From positions 11,770 to 19,580 of the forward strand of contig NVSH01000002.1 in the NCBI GenBank assembly GCA_002401185.1: DNA of 7,811 nucleotides, read 5' to 3'. Source of the stretch: Gammaproteobacteria bacterium (GTDB lineage Bacteria; Pseudomonadota; Gammaproteobacteria; SZUA-229). Each line of letters opens with the position of its first letter. Position 1 is the first letter of the stretch. The notes beneath the pieces are model-generated. The model did not search any database. It saw nothing but the letters and a program-made list of their open reading frames with translations, and was not told the DNA's origin. A program made the position numbers and the translations under genes. Positions 6,315 to 7,811 of the stretch are shown here, in pieces.

Positions 6315-7046
6315 GTGTCAAAAAATGACGCTCAGAATAAATCGCCTGACAACGACACCGATACGAACCCTAAAACACACAAAACAATCAAGAGTTTTGT
6401 TTTACGCCAGGGGCGTGTAACCCGCGCACAACAATATGCTCTGGATAATCACTGGCAAGCTTATGGCATCGACTACTCCGAACAACCATTATCACTCGAG
6501 ACATTATTTAATAACCATAACGAAACAATCGTTGAAATAGGTTTCGGCAATGGTGAATCACTGCTTCAGCAGGCAAAGAATCAACCTGAATTCAATTTTA
6601 TTGGTATTGAAGTACACGGCCCTGGTGTCGGCCGTTTGCTCCATCATGCGCATAATGATGCAGTCCATAACATAAAGGTCATTCGTCACGACGCAGTTGA
6701 CGTATTTAAGCATCAGTTGATAAATAACACGCTCAGGCAGGTACAACTCTTTTTCCCCGACCCCTGGCACAAAAAACGTCACCACAAACGACGCATAATT
6801 AAATCTGACTTTATTACGTTAATACACAATCGCTTAAAACCCGACGGTTTTTTCCATATGGCCACAGACTGGCAACACTATGCCAATCAAATGCTCACGC
6901 AAATGGATACGGCCGAAGGCTTCAAGAATACATCAGGTGCTGGTAACTTCTCAAAGACCAAAGCCGCACGCTGCGAAACCAAATTTGAACGCCGCGGCCT
7001 CAAACTGGGACACGGCGTTTGGGACCTCATCTACAAAAAACAGTAA
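6315..7046 (+). CDS. trmB: tRNA (guanine46-N7)-methyltransferase TrmB
   Basis: TrmB uses S-adenosylmethionine to form m7G at position 46 in the variable loop of many tRNAs. The tRNA-Thr in this window has a G there. The 243 residues are normal for the family. After a polar, poorly conserved N-terminal tail (1-22) come SFVLRQGRVTRAQ (27-39), the SAM motif EIGFGNG (74-80), IGIEVH (96-101), the family hallmark FFPDPWHKKRHHKRR (146-160), MATDW (172-176) and the C-terminal TKFERRG signature (about 222-228). The start is a GTG two bases after the thiG stop. No other in-frame start gives the normal N-terminus, and no strong Shine-Dalgarno is seen, so initiation probably depends on ribosomes ending thiG. 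The order thiS-thiG-trmB is one I know from other gammaproteobacteria. It does not imply that TrmB acts in thiamine synthesis. Confidence 0.97.
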   Translation: MSKNDAQNKSPDNDTDTNPKTHKTIKSFVLRQGRVTRAQQYALDNHWQAYGIDYSEQPLSLETLFNNHNETIVEIGFGNGESLLQQAKNQPEFNFIGIEVHGPGVGRLLHHAHNDAVHNIKVIRHDAVDVFKHQLINNTLRQVQLFFPDPWHKKRHHKRRIIKSDFITLIHNRLKPDGFFHMATDWQHYANQMLTQMDTAEGFKNTSGAGNFSKTKAARCETKFERRGLKLGHGVWDLIYKKQ

Positions 7047-7221
7047 GTACCAAAAACACACCTCACGCTCTTCTCCATCGGCTCGGCTTCCCTAGGATAT
7101 TTATCTAAAAAAGGATACAATAGCGTTCATTTTTCAGCGCAGCATCAACTAGCTTCGTCAATATTGCTACTCGTCTGCCTGCGACAAAGAATTAATAACG
7201 TAACATTTAGGAGAATCACAA
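7047..7221 (+). promoter_or_regulatory. trmB-prk intergenic region with candidate prk promoter
   Basis: The 175 bases hold a good extended -10, GATACAAT (TACAAT at 7116-7121). No good -35 lies at 17 bases; TAGGAT at 7093-7098 is the nearest. Three GATA-type half sites surround it: GATA 7096-7099, TATC 7102-7105 and GATA 7114-7117. AGGATA occurs twice, at 7094-7099 and 7112-7117. Such repeats overlapping a promoter suit an activator or repressor, and CbbR (LysR type) would be the natural guess next to prk, but this is not shown. The strong Shine-Dalgarno AGGAG lies at 7209-7213, eight bases before the prk ATG. No clear terminator for trmB was found. Confidence 0.4.
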
Positions 7222-7811
7222 ATGTCTCAAAAACACCCTATCGTGGTAGTCACCGGCTCATCAGGCGCAGGTACATCAACAGTCAAAAAAGCTTTTGAAC
7301 ATATCTTTAATCGTGAAAAAATCACCCCTGTCATTATCGAAGGCGACAGCTTTCACCGCTATGACCGCGCTGATATGAAAATAGCCATGGCTAAGGCTGA
7401 AGAAGCAGGTGATAGAAATTTCAGTCATTTTGGGCAAAAAACTAACTTGTTTGCAAAATTAGCAGAAACATTTGACACCTACGGCAAAACCGGCGGTGGT
7501 AAAAGACGCTTATACTTACACAGCGATGAAGAAGCCGAATCCTATGATGGCTTAGGCCCAGGTCAATTCACCCCGTGGGAAGATATGCCTTCCGGTTCTG
7601 ACATTTTATTTTACGAAGGATTACACGGCGGCGTGGTTACCGAAGACGCCGACGTCGCAAAACACGTTGACCTGTTAGTTGGTGTTGTACCTAGCGTAAA
7701 CCTTGAGTGGATTCAGAAAATTCACCGTGACAATGCAGAACGTGGTTATTCAGAAGAGGTGATTGTAGATACCATCCTGCGCCGTATGCACGACTATGTT
7801 AAGTACATGAC
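7222..7811 (+). CDS. prk: Phosphoribulokinase (Calvin-Benson cycle), 3' end outside window
   Basis: Phosphoribulokinase phosphorylates ribulose 5-phosphate with ATP to ribulose 1,5-bisphosphate, the Rubisco substrate. The visible 196 codons are the N-terminal two thirds of the proteobacterial-type enzyme (about 290 residues), and the frame is open at the window edge. The nucleotide loop GSSGAGTSTVKK (12-23) shows the variant P-loop of this family, with Thr where most kinases have Lys. EGDSFHRYDR (40-49) carries D42, H45 and R49, the same numbering as the catalytic and substrate residues in the Rhodobacter enzyme. Further family signatures are FSHFG (67-71), GKRRLYLHSDEEA (93-105), FYEGLHGGVV (130-139) and LEWIQKIHRDNAERGYS (161-177). 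These fit chemoautotroph PRK better than the E. coli PrkB-type paralogue, whose role is unclear. The start is supported by AGGAG eight bases upstream. The presence of Rubisco in this genome is inferred, not seen. Confidence 0.96.
   Translation, partial: MSQKHPIVVVTGSSGAGTSTVKKAFEHIFNREKITPVIIEGDSFHRYDRADMKIAMAKAEEAGDRNFSHFGQKTNLFAKLAETFDTYGKTGGGKRRLYLHSDEEAESYDGLGPGQFTPWEDMPSGSDILFYEGLHGGVVTEDADVAKHVDLLVGVVPSVNLEWIQKIHRDNAERGYSEEVIVDTILRRMHDYVKYM

Noticed and set aside
1..7811. CRISPR array, insertion sequence or phage attachment at the tRNA
   Set aside because: I saw no regularly spaced repeats, no transposase or integrase, and no copy of the tRNA 3' end elsewhere in the window.

Overview
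The window looks like part of a chromosome of an autotrophic, aerobic gammaproteobacterium. The base composition is moderate and slightly AT-rich. ThiG and TrmB closely match gammaproteobacterial versions, and thiS-thiG-trmB is a gene order I know from Pseudomonas-type genomes. The phosphoribulokinase at the right edge is the Calvin-Benson enzyme type found in sulfur- or ammonia-oxidising and related CO2-fixing proteobacteria. Glycine oxidase (ThiO) needs O2, so an oxygen-using lifestyle fits. Genus cannot be told from this window.

Left part (1-940): a GspH/FimT-type pseudopilin gene on the minus strand, a 197-base gap, and a minus-strand tRNA-Thr(CGU) with an encoded CCA end and two structural oddities.

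Middle part (941-4936): three minus-strand genes that look like one transcription unit, in the order secreted coiled-coil protein of unknown function, MscS-family mechanosensitive channel, thiO. The gaps are 46 and 5 bases. The tRNA lies 45 bases beyond thiO on the same strand and may be on the same transcript.

Right part (5148-7811): plus-strand thiS, thiG and trmB, then an intergenic region and the first 196 codons of phosphoribulokinase (prk). ThiO makes dehydroglycine, ThiS carries sulfur as a C-terminal thiocarboxylate, and ThiG joins these with 1-deoxy-D-xylulose 5-phosphate to build the thiazole of thiamine. The thiazole genes are therefore split into two divergent units around a 211-base intergenic region, with an envelope channel gene inserted in the thiO unit. 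No TPP riboswitch is visible in front of either unit.

The most notable observation is that ThiS does not end at its diglycine. The reading frame continues six residues past GGG, and an out-of-frame TAATAA lies two bases beyond where the normal stop would be. No CRISPR array, insertion sequence, phage gene or complete new system was found. Apart from the unknown secreted protein, the window is mostly conserved housekeeping and metabolic genes.
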